From Larimichthys crocea (lineage: Eukaryota > Chordata > Actinopteri > Sciaenidae), in NCBI RefSeq assembly GCF_000972845.2, contig NC_040013.1, positions 6,305,457 to 6,369,456 of the forward strand: a stretch of 64,000 nucleotides of DNA. Reading direction: 5' to 3'. A model generated the notes under the pieces. That model was given only the letters and a program-made list of their open reading frames with translations, was not told where the DNA came from and ran no database searches. The translations under genes were made by a program, and so were the position numbers. Numbering within the stretch: the stretch's first letter is position 1; each line of letters begins with the position of its first letter. Shown here piece after piece: positions 26,121 to 39,000 of this stretch.

Positions 26121-28229
26121 AATTGTTTGAGCAACAGTAAAATATGAGAGCTCCCTCTCCCCTCACTGTGATATCCCACAGTTCATATGCCCACCCACTC
26201 ACACACTCCCACACTCCCACACTCCCTCTCACACACATGAATAGAGCTCCCACTCATAATTATCAGAGTGAGTATTATTATTAGCAGGTTTTGGCAGATT
26301 GCGAGCACAGATGCATGTTTTGGATCGTGGTGTCTGGGAGGGTTTAAGAACAGAACAGAGTTCTAAAGATCAGCCAAGTAAAGAGGATTAATTAATGAGA
26401 AAGAGACATGAGCCTGTGGTGTCACTCGAGTAATATATGCAACCACAGTGTGTGAAGAGGTCAGCATGCTTCAATGACAATGCTGTGGTTAAGTTTTGGT
26501 TTGGTTGAGCCTCATTGTCATATCTACATTACATTGTGGTTAAGTTGATGGCTCATTTTAAAACACAACAGCATTGATTATCTGGTTGAAACAGGAAACA
26601 AACAGCAGCCTCTAGAGAATTGTTGACCAGTCCGTTCATCCTGACCTCCTCTCTGTGCGGACTTTCTTTGCTTTCTGATAACGTTGCTGACGTCCTCCGT
26701 CGCTAGAAGGTTTAGTCACTTGAACGTAAACATATGTTGCTCTCGGGGGAACTTGCTCAAACGGCTGATTCTGCCGTTCCGTTGTCTACACTTTTTCTGA
26801 TGTTGGAAATTAAAGGCGCCACATCAGACAGAATTTTTAATCCTGAAAAGCCGAGCACTTTGAGCACATCTCAAAGAAGCGAAGAGCTCCTTTTTCATTC
26901 TTCATCTAACGTGGGCAAACAAGTCCTGTACCGTGAACGCATTTAAGGAGAGATTCATCTAAAAGTGAACTATTTGGGGATCTGTGAACACTTTTGCTGT
27001 CAAGTGTAGTTGGACAACCTGTCATACAGTCTCTTTGTTTCAAGCGTACACCAGTCTTAAAGGGTGCTGCCATTTCTTATAAAACTGTGCTGTGTTTTTT
27101 CATACAATGCATTATTACAACATTCACAGACAACACTTTATTTTACAGTTAATAAATAGTTTATATCACACCATAATATGGTTATATGCACAAATACAAC
27201 ACTGAATTTTTGATTAGGATAAACATATTTCTGACTGTTTGAAGCCCATTAGTGAATGATATGCATGTGTGCAGTTAATAAATGCTTTATAAAACCAATA
27301 AGAACAATTAAAAGCCTCAGTAAGGCTATCAAATTTTCATTACACTAATGTGAAAATGTGAGTTACATGTCTTGACCTCATTCTGACCATCAACACACAG
27401 TCAATACAGGATCATTTTACAGAAAGGCTGGCGCTCTTTATTCCAGGAATTCCACAGTGTGTGTGCGTGTGCTCCAGCGTGTTATTGTAATCTCCACTTA
27501 ACAGTCTAATTTATGAGGAAAACCCTCTTATCTAATTGATTTAGTTAATGTCGTCCCTATGAATAATCCGCTAACATTACCCTCTGGTTTCCCCCATCTG
27601 GCTGACACACACACACATACACACACGCTGAGTGCATCACCCACTCATTTCATACTCATAATGATAATGATAATAACTTTCCTATCCCATTAATCACTGT
27701 GGTTACGACACAACAGCACAGGGCCCGTTGGGTCTCAGCTCCTCGCTCTCATTTTGTTTTGTTTTTCTCTCTAATCATTCTTTCTTTCATCTGAATGCAA
27801 CGCCGTGCGACAGGGTTGCTCCTTTTACGCTGCACTCAAGATAAGTGCTGTCCAACTCATTGTTCAACATTAGTGCCAAAATATTTGGAGCACTGAAATT
27901 AGAGGGTTTTTTTTTTCACTCCATCACACCACAAATGAAAATGTACTTTAATTTACTTTGTGAGTCATAGGCCGCTCGTTCTTCAGAAGAGTCGCTGCCT
28001 AATTTGTTTTCAATCAACTAATCTATTGATCCAGTGGTTATCTCAGCTCAGATTAAACCGGCCTCCTCTTAAAGTATATATAAGACTGTACATATTAGAA
28101 GAAAGGCCACTCACTTGTACAGAGGAGTATGATACACAGTCTTGTCACGTCTACGGTGGTTTTTCTTCACTTTGCAGCAGTTCAGAGGGTCTTTGTTGTT
28201 GACTTATGTGTTTATGTGGCTGCCTTGAA

Positions 28230-28435
28230 TCTTTTCATCTTCTTCTCAATTTGCATCTCTTTGGATTTTGTGGGTGTTTTCCATTTATTGTGGTAATTCT
28301 GCGCGTCTTTGTAGTATTTCTGTGCATCTTTTTGTAGATGTTTTCTTGTTTTGTGTCTCTTTGTAGTCGTGCTATGCCTTGTTGTAGTCATTTCGGATCT
28401 TTTTCTTGTCATTGTGTGACATTTTGCAGGTGAAG
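28230..28435 (+). repeat. Degenerate TCTTTGTAGT-type minisatellite
   Basis: Units around GTGTCTCTTTGTAGTCGT / GCGTCTTTGTAGTATTTCT / GCATCTTTTTGTAGATG recur every 20-30 bp. This explains the 79-residue lysine-rich minus-strand ORF (28212-28451), which is not a gene. Confidence 0.6.
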
Positions 28436-29954
28436 CCCATGACCCCTGCACCTACTATGCCCATTCAGAAATCCATCCATGGGTGACAGTCAAATAGTGA
28501 AAGTATAAATGGAGAGGGAGAGAAAAGGAGGGTAACTGAGAAAATAGATACAGTTCATATTTATAGAAACTGAAAAGTGGCAAGAAGAATGAGAGTGTGG
28601 AAAATGGCTGGCTTAAAGAACATGATTGGCCCTATGCTGTTACCACGGTGACTAATGGGATACCAAAGTTATTATCACTGCATAGCATGAAGAGAGGGGG
28701 TGAGAGTGTGAGTGTGTAAAAAGATAAAGATACGAGTGTGTGTTTAAAAGACAGAGAGGACAATCGTGTGTGGAGTGAGTGTGTGTGACGTGAACAAACG
28801 AAGTGTGTGTGCGCGCTGACAAGTATACTGTGCTTACTTCACTCGTCAGGGATATAAGAAGAGATCAGGAGGGATTAATGCAGCTTCAAATTATTGTTCT
28901 TGTGTTTGCTTTCGCTCCCACTCTCCCTCCACACACACACACACACACATGTATGAGCAAATGGCCTCTGCCTTTCTCTTTCCTCTAAGCTCTCAGTGAC
29001 AAGGGGATTTCTTTAGCCTTTTTATTAGGATTGCTGTTATTTGTTACACAAGAGAGAGGGAGGGAGGAGAGGATTGGATAAGGGGCTAAAGACAGAGGGA
29101 GAAGGAAGGAGGGTTGACACTGAAAGACAAGACGGGGTCAGGAGAGATTTGAGTTAGAGGAGAAGCAGAAGGAGGTGAAGAGAGAGCAAACAGATGGGGG
29201 AGAAACGGGTGAGGACGATGGGAAAGAAAGCGAAAAAGGAAGCAAGAAAAACTTGCATCATCCATCTAAAGCAAGCCCGGAGGATGTTTGTGATGATAAA
29301 CCCTTCACCCTCACTGACTCAGGCACACACACACACGCACACATTTGCACACACACATGATCTCATTTGTTTCATCTTGGCCAGCTTTGTCACAGATGTA
29401 ACTTGAGTCCTTTGAGGCAGTGAGAAATCCTCATGCTAATATATCATATATTTATGAGCACTGTATCAGGTTCAGCACTGCACTGAAAACACTAACTGTA
29501 TCCAGTTTTACAGATGCAGAGCAGAGCATAATTGTTAGTTAGATTATTGATTTGTGAGAATAATTTATCACTTACCACCATAACCAACAATTTTTTTATT
29601 TTTCCCAGAGGCTGCTGGAAAAATTCATCTGTATTCAAAACTGTGCGCAGAGAATTATTTCACAGTATAATCATATATTCCATATGGATGTATCACATCA
29701 TCCCAAAAAATTAAACACAACGGACTGGATTTTAAAATTTGCACACATTATCACATCCTCTGCATGATAGCTCATTCTGAGCATTAGCTGCTATTCAATC
29801 ACTCAACCATAGAGCACAGCTCACTCACCGCCAGGCTGAATTTTTAGGTAGTATCCATATTCCTGAGGCTCTGGTTGCTGTCAGACTGGTTAACTGGTTA
29901 ACACTAACTACGTCTTCCTTAATATGTATTACCTATAATTAATATGTATTGCTG

Positions 29955-30655
29955 ATTAAAGGTACTCTGTGTAGTTTTTGACCACTAGTAGTGCTATAGA
30001 GCAATGTTTTTTATTGGTCACTGGTTGGTTTTGGCTGATTTTCAGCATGAGGCAGGAAAGAAGAAGAAGAAGACTGTTGGCAAACGATGTACAATTTAAA
30101 ATGTTTACTGTGTAAAGGCATTTCTGAGATTCCTTTCAAAATACATTAAATATGTTGGAAAATAGTTGCTGAAAACATGTGAAAATACTTTGAACGACAT
30201 ATTACTGAAATGTGGAGTTGGGGGTTAAAACAGGTTTTCACCAGTTTTCAGTCCAGGATTTTGTGGGCGGTCCTAAAGGGTGGCTCGATGACACGTTGAG
30301 GCCACCCTGAGCATACCCCTGCACCCCGAGCAGAGAGATAGAGATTAATGCATCTCACTCAGAGTGTTTCAAAGTCATTTTCTGAACTCCTCTGACATGT
30401 TTCAGTCGCTTCAAAATGGCTGCTTGACTGCTCCCATGAATGCTGGCTTCAGCACATTCAGCAGGCACGCCCCCACAGTCCTGGAGCTGAGAAAACTGCT
30501 CATTTATACCTGATTTACCTGATCTAAATGTGGCTGGGTGGTTAATAACACTTTATTCTTTGGTCTGACAAACCCAGAACACATATTTATTCTTTGAAGT
30601 AGCAATTTTGCAAATGTTTTATGAGGAAGGAAATTTTCTATACTGTGCAACTTCA
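29955..30655. mobile_element. Possible MITE-like insertion
   Basis: It begins ATTAAAGGTACTCTGTGTAGT and has the GACCACTAGTAGTGCTATAG phrase seen near the ends of many fish MITEs. It may end around TATACTGTGCAACTTC, an imperfect inverted match to the start. Boundaries are approximate and no ORF is present. Confidence 0.35.
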
Positions 30656-31930
30656 AGTCAAATCAAGTCGAGTCCACATCATGCACTGTTCTCCCAATGC
30701 TACCACTCCAAATCATTTATACAGTGGCTCTCAATGTAGCTGAAATTCTCTTTAACTGCCTGGATATAACATCTGGTGGTTCTACACCATTTAATATATA
30801 ACTTTAACGTCTATATCGCAATTTTACTTGAGCAACCTGAAGTGTCACCTCGGCAGCTCTGCTTGATTAGCTACGCACACACACACACATTTATATGCAT
30901 GCCCACACGTCTACTGGCTAAAATCAGGCTTATTTATGCACCCTTCCTGATATAACTATTCAAACAAATTCACCACCTCCAGAGTTCTTTGTTTTTCATG
31001 CCTCTGGCCACATAGACCTTTAAAACAAAGTCTCTTCTCTGGCACGCAGGTAGCTCACCTCGATCAAGGCTGTGTCCTTACTGCAGCAGTCCTGGTTCAA
31101 TTTTAGTTGTTGTTTTGCTACATCCTGTCATCCTCTCCCCCTCTCTTTCTCTGCAGGAAAATATCTATAAAAACAAATGAAAAAAATGTCTCCTACATAC
31201 ACAAGAACGCTTCCATACATATCCACCCCCATCATGAATCATTTCCCCTCATTTAATGTCACACCCTATTAAAACCCTTTTAACCCCAGTTGGCTGATGT
31301 CTTCACATGTTGACGCAGCACACTGATGGAGGGTCAGGAGGAGAGAAAGTAAACGCTGTTGAAAAAGTGAGAACTTTGGCTGCAGGCCATATCTTCATAC
31401 ACTGCAGACACATAGAACGCAAGGTGCTATAAAGGGTTGGATTTCCTCATAGAAGATGAAAGAACACATGAAGAATTAGACATAAGGAGAAGTTGCATTG
31501 CTTCGGGCAGGATAATGTTAACTCTCATTGACTTGGGAGCCTGTGGTGAAATTTGTATGTAGTACATAAAGGAGCCAGACTCTTCTGAGGGCAGAGAACA
31601 GCAAGACTCCTCTACTCTAGTCTTGTGAACCTCAGTTCCCCTTCTCTTGTTCCTTAAATTATTCTGAGGCTTAGACAGTGTCTTCTGTGCAGCCACATGA
31701 CAACAACATAAAGTATTTTGGAGTTCAGTGGAAGGTTTTTGAGGGAGAAAGAGAAAAGAAATGGTAAAAATAAAGGAGAAAGTGTTACGTTGTGACCGAA
31801 AGCCACGGGATTATACACAAACTCGCTCGGTCTCTCTCTGTCTTAACCTTTGAGACCTTGGCTAGAGGCTTGATCCGACTTTCAGCACATCATATGACTA
31901 AAGCTGACATCTATACATTACATGCAATGC

Positions 31931-31932
<2 letters not shown>

Positions 31933-31964
<32 letters not shown>
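31933..31964 (+). repeat. (TG)n microsatellite
   Basis: About 16 TG units. Confidence 0.95.
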
Positions 31965-31967
<3 letters not shown>

Positions 31968-34900
31968 CTCTAGCATATTACTGTACTATAGCATGCATAC
32001 AGTGTTGTGCTTACTCTGCAGACTCTATGTTTTGTCAGAAATGCATGATTGCATACGTCTGTGTGGGTTTATAGGAATACAGCATGCAGGTTTTATCCGC
32101 ATGGTGTGTGTTTGGTCTCTTATATAAATGCATCTTGTGGCAGTGTGTGTGAGTGTGTGTGTGTGTGTGTGTACGTGTGTGTGCGTGCGCTTGTCCTCAG
32201 AGTGATGGATGAGCCTGGTGGCAGATCAATGTTGAGTCCTGTAGGGAGGAACATTGAGTGACCACCAGAGTACTGACCACACACAGCCACACACACACAC
32301 TGCTGACAGCCTGCAACTGTTTTTCTTAGTGTCAATGAACCTTTGGGCAAATCTGCCTCTATATTATAAATACAATACTAAATGTTGTATTTTTATTCTA
32401 ATCTCAGGAGCGATTATTCAAATGTTGCATCTTTTTTTTTCTTTTTTTTTCTTTGTACGACTCTGTTGTGACTAATTATCAGGCTTTCATCCAGTAAGAA
32501 ACAGGTGCATCAGTGTCTGCTTTAAGCTCCAGCAGGATGCATTTGCAAGCTCCATAAATCTGTGCTGTGCAACATTTTGAAACAGCTTCCTCTGCGTGTC
32601 TAGACTCGGTGCTTTCACTGGCACCTTGAGTCTGAATCGTTCTTTCTTTTTGCATCTCATGGTGAAGATGAGATGCAGTGGACAGCTGTCAGTCTAACAT
32701 CCACTATCCTCTTCAAACCTGGGCATGCACACACACATTATGACATGAAAACTTAGTGATGCACACACGACGTCCTGCAGCGACTTTTAACGCTGTTTTG
32801 AGGGGACAGTCCGGGCCGCATCCCTGATGTCTTTCTTTTTGTTCCCCTGGGCTGCGTCCGCCATCGCCTTCAAATCTGCACTGTGTTGTGGAGTATGCGC
32901 AGCACTTCACAGCACTCTCTAACATGCTTGGACAGCTGTATCCACGGCCCAGTGGGGCGCATTTGCTATCGCCCTTAAATCTGCCTAATTACGCATCTCA
33001 TCAGCTCTTCAGTCGCTCGATAGCTGTAATCCCAGAGCCACACACACTCACACACCGCCTCTCTTTCTCCACCTCTTTCTTTATCTCTTTGCATCTTCTC
33101 ATTTCTTTTCCTCACTACCTTTCTCTCTTATTCTCCCCTTCCCCCTTCTCTGCTGCACCCACCTCCACCACCACCCTCCCCTCTCTCTGTTGCATCATCT
33201 TCCTCTCCTCGTCTCTCCTCTAATCTTGTCCTACCAAGCTACAAACCACAGCTACCCGCTCCCCCACAATAACTGCTCCTTCCTGGGTTTGGCTTGCTGC
33301 ATCGTTGCCTCCACCATCACCAACCCCTGCCCCCCTCACCACCACCACCACCACCACCACCCGAGCCTGGAGCTTCCACGGCTCCAACCAAAGATCAGTC
33401 ACGCATGCACATTTCGCTCACACACTCACACACACACCACATGAGCATGTACACGTTCACACACAGCACAACCAGTGAAGTTGCAGGGATCTGCACACAC
33501 ATACATATGAGAGATATGACTAAGATCAGTCATGCTGGCTTCATCTTTCTCCCTTTCACTCTCTGTGGAGGAGAGATTATAACTTTGTTAGAGATAGAGG
33601 GAACGGTGCAAGGAGGGGAAAGGGGGAGTTAGGGATGAAGAGATGGGATGGGAGATGGACGGATGGGGATGGAGAAGATGGAGAGTCGAGGAGAAAATGC
33701 ATATTTAAGACACATAGGTCCTGTTATATTCTGATACTGCCCTCATTAGTGTAAAATATAATCATATAATCCATTTCTGCTTCAAACGGCCTTGTTAAAA
33801 CCTTTAAAATGCAGTGTAACCACCCGTTCACGGCCATTCAGTGGAAACTGAACCTCCGAATAGCAGCCTCACAGGGAGGATGAGGAAGAAGGGCTCTTTT
33901 TCAATTTGAGTCTCATCGTACATGAAAGAAATCAACTTATCTGTACGTATCTATATTATTTTCTTCTAAATCGGCCTTCAAACTAAAAGGTATAGTGGTA
34001 GTATAGAGAATAAGGCGCATAAAAGTGCTATAAAAACCAAAAATGACATTGGATTTAAAGTTGAATAAAGAAAGCAATAAAAAAATATACTTGTAGCCCT
34101 TAGAGAGCATATAACTCCAGGTTCAACCACTATTGTGGTGTAGTTACAGAAAATGTCTTTGTCTGGAGGGCAAAGAGATATTACAAATACCAAATCACTA
34201 CCTACGCCTTTTTAGCTCACACCTCCCTTAGGGAGTCACAGGTGATCCTGACAGAAAACAACAATACGATCTCACTTCAGAGTTTTTAGCAACATCAGGT
34301 CATGTGACTTAACAGGGGCGTGTGAAAGGACGGGTAGATGGAGAAAAAAGAGGAAAAGACAGATCGGATGAACAAAAGTGGGAATGCTAGTGGAGTCCGC
34401 GAAGATGTGATGACTCAAATGTCATTTAACCCTGAGACAACAGTAGCCCTCACTGCGTGTGCATGCGTGTGTGCGTGCATATGTGTGCGTGGTGATTCAT
34501 GGCAGGCAGCGCATCGGAGCACAGCTGATGAGATATGAATCAACAACCGTGGTCAATGCTCTCACTGCCTTCAATAAGTGCTTCACAGTGGGTGTGAATA
34601 TGTGCACTGTCGGCCTCCATCGCATCCTCTCCTAGGCATTTAACATTTCCCAAATTCATTCTTAAACCAGGAGTTGTTGTTCTGGTTTATTCAGCTACTG
34701 CTTCTCCAGGTTTCTTTTGGTTACTACTGTTTATTGTTGTGGTGTTCTTTCTTTTATATTGCCTTCTAACTTCTGATTTAAATCCTGGTGTGTTTGGCGA
34801 CACTTGTAATCAGTGGTGTTAAACAGTTTAATATTCAGCCATGAATATTTCAGGTGTACCTGCTTACAGTGCTGCCAGACAAATGTTATTTTAATAAAGC

Positions 34901-36580
34901 GGTCCTATACTTCCTGCATTATTTAAGCTCTCAAAAATCCCAGTATGGCTGTTTTCTTGTTTTGTAGACGCGGTATTTGCTTGCTAAGCATTAACGTGAT
35001 GGCAGTCACAGAGTGATTCGCCATTTGAATGCTTTTAATGACTTAAAGATTTAATACAGCTCAGATACAGCATTAGGAGAGTGACACATTAACATTCCTG
35101 TGAGTTCCCACTGCAATTTGATTCAGTGGACTCTATCAAAATGTAGAGAGGTGATTCCAAAATATAATATAATTAAATGGTTAGAACTGGAAAAACTCAG
35201 ACCATAAATGTATATTCAGGATCATAACTTAAATAAAACACTGATGTCGTCAGCTGTTTGTTAAAGACATTTTGTCACCTTTCTCGTACTGCATAGGTCG
35301 CTCTCGCCTCTTGTATCAGTGTCTTCCAGCCTTTCGCCAACAAAGACGTTGCAAACGTGTGTCATCCAATCATCGAATTATCTGCCTAGATACGCACATG
35401 CATATGAACATTGTGAACACCTGTTGGCTTGACTGAAAGCAGAGCAGAGTTTGTTTTCGTCCATGTGTGTGTGTATATGCATGCATTTCCATTTCCATAC
35501 ATGTCTGCCCATGCACGCATCAGCACCGCTGTCAGACTGTCAACTAAAGTCAGAAAGGGTCACTGTGTGTGTGAGTGATTCATGTCCTACAAGGGAAAGC
35601 CTTGGGGAGATAAAGAACACAGAATCATACACTCATACAGTACATACACAAGGATTACGAAGCAAGTTTGGAGCTGGTGTCAGTCCTTTAGGTTTAAATT
35701 CAAGCACTATAAGTGTGACTCCCCCTGTTCCCCATGCCATATCAATCCTTTCTCCTCTTGAGGTAAAATTGCCACTGTGTCAGGTAATATTCTGCAACTT
35801 TCTTCTTTCCCTTTTTGTATAAATTTTCTGTGAGAACAGACGCCTTTCTGTCATGCAACCATGCACGTCATTATTAAAGGGTTGCAAAAATTAAAGACCA
35901 TCTCAACTCAGCCCAGAGAAGGCTAACAGGTTTTTGTTAGCACATATGGAAATTATAAATAGCTTGACACGAAGCCATATTTACATCCGTCCTCACTCTG
36001 TGTCACTTTTCAGCTAATCCATTAAGACTGGATGTAAGATTTGTGTGTACAAACACTATTTGTGCTTCCTTCCCATGAGCAACCCTCGTCTATTTTTGTT
36101 CTGCGTGTTTACTACTGTGCCAGCAAATTCACATATTGTGGACTCGAAGCGGGACAGATTTGTTTACGGCTGAGGACGATGTGAAAGGTTGGACGGGCCG
36201 CAGGTGTGAAAGAGAGCGCGGGAGGGGATATGGAGAGGTGCTGGAGATGTGAAGTTGTGTGTAGGCGAACAGAAAGAGAGAGAGAGAGAGACGGAGACAG
36301 AGGACGACAGGACATTAACTCACGCAGATACAGGGAAAGAAGTGGGCAGGAGGTGAGGGAGTCTGACAGCAAGACTGAAAGAGAGGTGGAGATGGAGAAG
36401 ATGGGAAGGAGCAAGAGGCCATTTAATGAAGCGGGCAAACGAAGAGCAAAGAGAAAGATGGCTGAGTTATATATACTGATGAATCAAGTCTTATGTTGGG
36501 TGCATTTCAAGCGTCATCAGTGTCTGACAGCTGAGTTTATACGGCGGTAAACAAACTCTGTAATTGATTTTGAGTTCTCA

Positions 36581-36780
36581 GAGGGGCAGCGTGGTGATGC
36601 AGTGGTTGGCACAGCGCCTCATAGGCTTAGGCCTTTCTGTTTGGAGTTTTTATGTTCTCCCCACGTCTGCTCCAGTTTAGTCTCACAGTCCAAAGACATG
36701 CTCTAAAATGGATGGAAGCTCTCCTCAGGATCTTTGATTGTGATTGTCCATAGCAATTGGCTTTGAACTAGTGACCTTGA
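36581..36780 (+). repeat. Degenerate fish repeat (GTGGTGCAGTGGTT type)
   Basis: GGGGCAGCGTGGTGATGCAGTGGTTGGCAC (read as two shorter blocks), CCTTTCTGTTTGGAGTTTTTATGTTCTCC and CAGTCCAAAGACATGC are the phrases of a very common teleost repeat. The same copy appears again at 41859-42058 because of the contig-end duplication. Confidence 0.65.
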
Positions 36781-37695
36781 AAACCTTAAAAACTGTCTTT
36801 CTACCCAGATTGAATTTGAAGCCCTGGAACAAGTGAGTTGAGATGTGGACCCTGAGATTATTTTGTCCAACTGTTTTAATACTTTAAAACAAAGTCTGCC
36901 GAAAAAGCTCAGGGGTCCTGAGGGCTACAGCTTCACTGTGTGGTAATTATTTTAGTTGAAGACTAAAAGATTAAAAAATAAGTTAGAAAGACTTCTGTGA
37001 CCTGTCTCTGTTCAAAGCTAGTGGCTGGAGGCGATATTAGCAGTTACTAGTATAACAGACCCGAATTTCCAGCTGAACTGTCAGTGGTGGAGTTGCATTG
37101 TGGCTAATGTAGACTTCAGAATATAGGAATGAAAAATAAAAAAAAAGATGATATCCCATATTGGTCCACTGTGAAGCACTGAATGAACGGGGGCAATGCT
37201 AAATTCATCAAGTGGAAACCTGCATATTAATATCTTAGGCAGAGAAGTTCTGAGTTAAAATCTAAGTTTAAAGCCTTTATTGTAATCAATCAAGTTAATA
37301 ACTCTAGAGGCTAAGTGCGTGCAAAGTTATTTAAACTCATTTCAATTTTTTTAAAATTGTATCCAAGGTGGAAACTTCAATTTTCCCTCATTCTCAGCTG
37401 AATCTTACGTCAACCTGTGATGCAGGACTGAAGAGTAAGCGAGAAGAGACTAGGGAGATGGGGAAGTAGTTGTTGGCATAGACGGTGGAAAGAGAGTGAG
37501 TTGAGTATTGAAGTGACAGGTTGTTGTCAGGGCAGCGAGACCCAGGAAGATAGATGAAGACAGGGTCAGCAACTCCACGCATAATGTCACGACAAGACTA
37601 CTAACTGTGCTTCTGCGTGTATAGTGTGTGTGGTGTGTGTACTTGTGAAAGAAGGGTCAGCAAATTTTTCGCCCAAGGCTGACGGACCGAGAGTG

Positions 37696-37698
<3 letters not shown>

Positions 37699-37744
<46 letters not shown>
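37699..37744 (+). repeat. (TG)n microsatellite, copy 1
   Basis: About 23 TG units. The counterpart at 42992-43033 is shorter, a length difference expected between alleles or from assembly error. Confidence 0.95.
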
Positions 37745-37746
<2 letters not shown>

Positions 37747-38820
37747 GGGTATGCACGTACAAGGTCAGCAACTTCAACACAGAGTGCTGTTTGTGTTTGT
37801 GTATTTCTGTGTGTGTGTGTGTGTGTATGTCCAGTATGTGGTTGGGTGTAGGCTCTGTTCCTCTCGGTGTATGTTTTTGCACTGATTTAACCTAACACCC
37901 CAGTTCAACTGTTCCTCTCTCTTTTTGGTCTCCTTTCACTCGCAACCACGCGGCAATCTCAGATATAATACAGATCAAAAGAGTTTGTGTGTGTAAAACC
38001 AAACAAATGAGCTGAAAGATGCTAAAAAAGCTCAGCGATGCATGTCCACGAATGTGGTGCATGCTAAGTTGAGTACGCTGTGGTGGTTGGAAGATGTTTT
38101 GTTCTTTCTGTTCTTGCTGCTGAGCTGGAATCCATAGTGATTGGTCTGACTGTGGGAGCCACGATTCTAGTTAGCTTTAATTCTGTGTGAGCCGGTTTAT
38201 AGCCTGCGGTGCCTCTGGATTAGAGATGGATAGATTTTATGCAAAGTTCTACAGTCCACATTAGAAACAGAGTAATGTGTGTACTGTCTGCTCTGTGGTA
38301 CAGCCAATAAGAATGCTCCTATTGACTGTTCTGCAGTCCAGATAAAAACAAGAGGTGATTGATTTTTTTTCTTTTCATCTGGGCCCCCTGTTGAATTCAG
38401 GCCAGCTATTTTTCTTAGGTTTGTTATTTTTTACTTTACTTTATTACAGATGCTGGATACAAGTGTATCATCATTTACAGTTATGTAATTACCTTTCTTG
38501 TTGCTTTTATTGCTTTTATTTCATTGATCTGTTTTTAATCCACAATAAAAGTCATGCAACCACTGAGAGCTCTGCTGAGTCCTCCTAAAAATGAAGAATG
38601 CTGTGTCTTAGTTCTAACAGGTCATCTCACGGCAGATGTCTGTTTCCTCAACCTGTCCCCACCTTCTATGTGCTTTAATCAAAGGCATTTCAAGCTTAAA
38701 GCAGCAGAGAGGTCTCTATAGTGAATGCGATTAAAACAGACGAGCTCATGAGAGGTTCACTAAGTGGTGTGATTGAAAGGTGAATAACGACTCTTGTCTG
38801 TCTTCTCTGTCTCCCTTTAG

Positions 38821-38990
38821 GATTTGGACGTCCTTCCACCTGTGCAGACCAGAGAACTCAGCAGAGTCCAGTGAAGTCCCCTGCACATCGGCAGAAATGG
38901 CTCCAGCAGCCATGTCTGTGCCTCAGTTCCTGTCTCTCCTCCCTCCGCCCCTCCCGCTTCTCCTCATCCCTCCTCTTCTCCTCCTCTCTG
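38821..38990 (+). other. Truncated duplicate of the first coding exon at the contig end
   Basis: The same acceptor (ctccctttag), 5' UTR and start codon (38897) as 44121-44294, cut off by the N run at 38991. One extra T just after the CCTCAG codons and missing bases near the end shift the frame relative to the intact copy. It reads [18 protein letters not shown] and on into a hydrophobic stretch. It is part of the contig-overlap duplication and should not be annotated as a second gene or a pseudogene. Confidence 0.85.
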
Positions 38991-39000
38991 NNNNNNNNNN
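38991..39000. other. Assembly gap (10 Ns)
   Basis: Ten consecutive N, the only undetermined bases in the window. Sequence on its left matches the bases ending near 44294; sequence on its right matches the bases starting near 33578. The gap therefore joins two overlapping contig ends. Confidence 0.99.

Larger units (their letters stand above)
20770..33577. other. Non-coding sequence with scattered repeats
   Basis: Besides the repeats listed separately I see no coding exon. GA-rich sequence lies at 29040-29280, a CT-rich stretch at 33060-33230 and a (CCA)n tract at 33337-33362. Probably intron 1 or the upstream flank of the exchanger. Confidence 0.6.
33578..38990. repeat. ~5.4 kb duplicated segment, copy 1 (left contig end)
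   Basis: This aligns end to end with 39001-44294. The same landmarks occur in the same order: the TTTGTTAGAGATAGAG start, a GA-rich tract, a TG microsatellite at 37699-37744, and the exchanger acceptor and start codon. It ends exactly at the N gap. Relative to copy 2 it has about 92 extra bases near 35432-35524 and lacks about 36 bases near 37159. Apart from the truncated exon it holds only non-coding sequence and one degenerate interspersed repeat (36581-36780). Confidence 0.95.
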
